From NCBI RefSeq assembly GCF_002251795.1, contig NZ_NOXU01000021.1, positions 1-64,000 of the forward strand: DNA of 64,000 bases, given 5' to 3'. The notes below the pieces were generated by a model, which worked only from the letters and a program-made list of their open reading frames with translations, did no database searches and was not told the origin of the DNA. Source of the DNA: Niveispirillum lacus (GTDB lineage: Bacteria; Pseudomonadota; Alphaproteobacteria; Azospirillales; Azospirillaceae). A program made the position numbers and the translations under genes. Positions 62,217 through 64,000 of this stretch are shown one piece after another. How positions within the stretch are numbered: position 1 is the first letter of the stretch; each line of letters begins with the position of its first letter.

Positions 62217-64000
62217 GCGCGCGTGCTGGCAAGGTTATGTGGCCGCACCAGCACATGATGGGTGGTGCCGTCATCGACAAGATCCAAGGAGTTCGCCCCG
62301 TCCACCCTCCATCCGTCGAGCTGGACAGACGCCCCTCCCCAGCGGGCGCCGTCCCTGTTTTCGATATGGATATCGTACCGTGTCATGCCATGACGGAACA
62401 TGATCCGCACCTCCGGCCAGTCGGGCGGCAGGCGCGGATCGATCACCAGACGGTCGTCCTGTTGCCGCAGGCCAAGGATGGCCTCCATACCCGCCCGCTG
62501 CATCCAGCCGGCCGCACCCGTGTACCATCCCCAGCCACCACGCCCGACATGGGGGGCCACGGAGTAAATGTCAGCAGCAACCACATAGGGTTCCAGCCGG
62601 TAGCGGCGCACCGCATCAGCGTCCAGCGCGTGGTTGATCGGGTTCAGCAAATGCAGCAGATCGGCCGCCTGCCGGTTACGGCCCAGCGCCGCCAACGCCA
62701 TGACAGACCAGAGGGCGGCATGGGTATATTGCCCGCCATTTTCGCGAATGCCGGCCGGATAGGCCTGGATGTAGCCGGGATCGGGCTGGCTGTGTGCGAA
62801 GGGCGGGGTAAACAACAGGGCCAGACCCTCCCGCTTGGTGACCAGATGCGTTTCCACGGCCTGCATGGCCCTGGCCGCCTTGTCGGGATCTCCGGCACCC
62901 GACAGGACGGACCAGCTTTGCGCAATCGCATCAATCCGGCACTCGTCCCGCAGGGCCGAGCCCAGCGGTGTCCCGTCGTCAAAATAGCCCCGCCGGTACC
63001 AATCACCATCCCAGCCATCGTGATTCAAGGCCGCCTGCAATGCGATGGCTGCTGTGCGCCAATGGCTGGCGCGCACGTCGTCGCGTGCCTGCGCCAGTTC
63101 GGCGAAACGCATCAGGGTGGTGTATAGCAACCAACCCAGCCAGACACTTTCCCCCTGCCCTCCTTCCCCGACCCGGTTCATCCCGTCATTCCAGTCGCCT
63201 GTCCCCATCAGCGGCAGGTCGTGGGGCCCCATGGACAGGCTGGCATCCAGCGCACGGGCGCAATGCTCGAACAGGGTGGCGCTCTCCTCCGCGGGGAATG
63301 GATGAAAGAAGCTGTCATGCTCGCCTTCAAAAAGCTGCGGCCCGTCCAGAAACCCCACTTTTTCGTCCAGCACCGCCAAGTCACCCGTTGTTTCCACATA
63401 ATGGGCGGCGGCGTAGGCCAGCCAGACCCTGTCGTCGGAGATGCGGGTGCGCACACCCCGCCCCGATGGTGGCAGCCACCAATGCTGCACGTCACCTTCC
63501 ACAAACTGCCGCCCCGCAGCCCGCAGCAGATGGGTGCGCGTCAGGTCTGGACGCGTGACGGCCAGCGCCATGCCATCCTGCAACTGGTCACGAAACCCAT
63601 AGGCACCGCTGGCCTGGTAGAAGGCCGACCGCGCCCAGATGCGGCAAGACAGCGTCTGATACAGCAGCCAGCCGTTCAGCATGACGTCCAGTGACCGGTC
63701 GGGTGTGGTCACATGTATCTTGCCGAGGATCTGTCGCCATTGCTGACTGACCGCCGCCATGATGACGTCCAGATCGGCATCGCGGTAGCGGGTGACCAGC
63801 GCGCGGGCGGCATCGGCGCTTTCCGCCTGGCCCAGCAGGAACACAATCTCCACCCGGCCATCGGGCGGCAGGTCGATCCGGGTCCGCAGAACCCCACACG
63901 GGTCCAGACCGGCCCCCACCCGCTTGGACAAAGGTCCCATGCCGGCAAGCGCCAGCGGGTGCGCCAACGTGCCGTTCCGCCCGATGAACTCTCGCCGGTC
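62195..64000 (-). CDS. ndvB: Cyclic beta-1,2-glucan synthase, C-terminal GH94 part (runs off right edge)
   Basis: The last 601 residues of the protein; the frame is open to the edge, starting DRREFIGRNGTLAHP. It shows the GH94 phosphorylase-like domain: YQASGAYGFRDQLQD, DVQHWWLPPSGRGVRTRISDD in part, the catalytic-site region MGTGDWNDGMNRVG, and YKIEPYV-like RLEPYVVAADIYS. In NdvB/Chvb this domain trims the glucan chain length. The glycosyltransferase and membrane parts should lie beyond the window. The symbol refers to the family member. Confidence 0.88.
   Translation of the reverse strand, partial: DRREFIGRNGTLAHPLALAGMGPLSKRVGAGLDPCGVLRTRIDLPPDGRVEIVFLLGQAESADAARALVTRYRDADLDVIMAAVSQQWRQILGKIHVTTPDRSLDVMLNGWLLYQTLSCRIWARSAFYQASGAYGFRDQLQDGMALAVTRPDLTRTHLLRAAGRQFVEGDVQHWWLPPSGRGVRTRISDDRVWLAYAAAHYVETTGDLAVLDEKVGFLDGPQLFEGEHDSFFHPFPAEESATLFEHCARALDASLSMGPHDLPLMGTGDWNDGMNRVGEGGQGESVWLGWLLYTTLMRFAELAQARDDVRASHWRTAAIALQAALNHDGWDGDWYRRGYFDDGTPLGSALRDECRIDAIAQSWSVLSGAGDPDKAARAMQAVETHLVTKREGLALLFTPPFAHSQPDPGYIQAYPAGIRENGGQYTHAALWSVMALAALGRNRQAADLLHLLNPINHALDADAVRRYRLEPYVVAADIYSVAPHVGRGGWGWYTGAAGWMQRAGMEAILGLRQQDDRLVIDPRLPPDWPEVRIMFRHGMTRYDIHIENRDGARWGGASVQLDGWRVDGANSLDLVDDGTTHHVLVRPHNLASTRAQPEDAI

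Overview
The window looks like chromosomal DNA of a high-GC Gram-negative alphaproteobacterium. The clues are two TonB-dependent receptors, several chemoreceptors, c-di-GMP proteins, a DUF3309 gene, a cyclic beta-1,2-glucan synthase (NdvB-type) gene, an N-type ATPase operon and a meta-cleavage protocatechuate cluster. A Rhodospirillales/Azospirillaceae-like host is a guess from gene content, not a demonstrated assignment.

Layout. 1-1.5 kb: the start of a repeat-rich Calx-beta adhesin (minus strand), running off the left edge. 2.3-11.4 kb: a complete protocatechuate 4,5-cleavage pathway in two operons (minus: DUF1932 dehydrogenase-ligJ-ligA-ligB-ligC; plus: ligK-ligU-ligI) around a LysR-type regulator with two helix-turn-helix domains, plus an aldo/keto reductase. 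A near-identical 27-bp element precedes both lig operons. 11.7-17.9 kb: a nine-gene N-type ATPase operon (atpDCQRBEFAG), followed by a MotA/MotB-like stator pair and a convergent gene for a degenerate EAL-like protein. 21-25.3 kb: an arsenic island (arsR, two unrelated arsenate reductases, ACR3 pump, arsH, arsO) with a palindromic operator. 25.7-31.2 kb: a DUF3089 hydrolase, a Tat-exported amine oxidase and a TonB receptor. 31.6-38.7 kb: a signalling cluster (GGDEF cyclase, two chemoreceptors, one fused to PilZ, and a PAS-GGDEF-EAL protein). 39.1-46.2 kb: an IS3 scar, a Tricorn-like protease and a TonB receptor lying downstream of a tandem glycine riboswitch. 46.4-51.5 kb: a gene graveyard with a broken ABC transporter, two defective IS5-family copies in opposite orientation, a DUF3320 remnant and a truncated response regulator, with one apparently intact CsgG-like lipoprotein gene. 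51.5-64 kb: dps, a giant CheB-CheR-PAS-histidine kinase-REC-REC-LuxR protein, an OmpA lipoprotein, several small envelope/stress genes (PRC-barrel, DUF3309, entericidin), an MgtA-type P-type ATPase and the 3' end of an ndvB-like gene.

How it fits together. The lig cluster should convert protocatechuate to pyruvate and oxaloacetate. The N-ATPase would pump ions out at the cost of ATP. The most unusual signals are the glycine riboswitch, which is followed by a good ribosome binding site and a five-codon ORF rather than a glycine gene; the duplicated lig operator together with the double-HTH LysR; the b-delta-like AtpF and two-carboxylate AtpE of the N-ATPase; and the 1443-residue fused chemosensory kinase.
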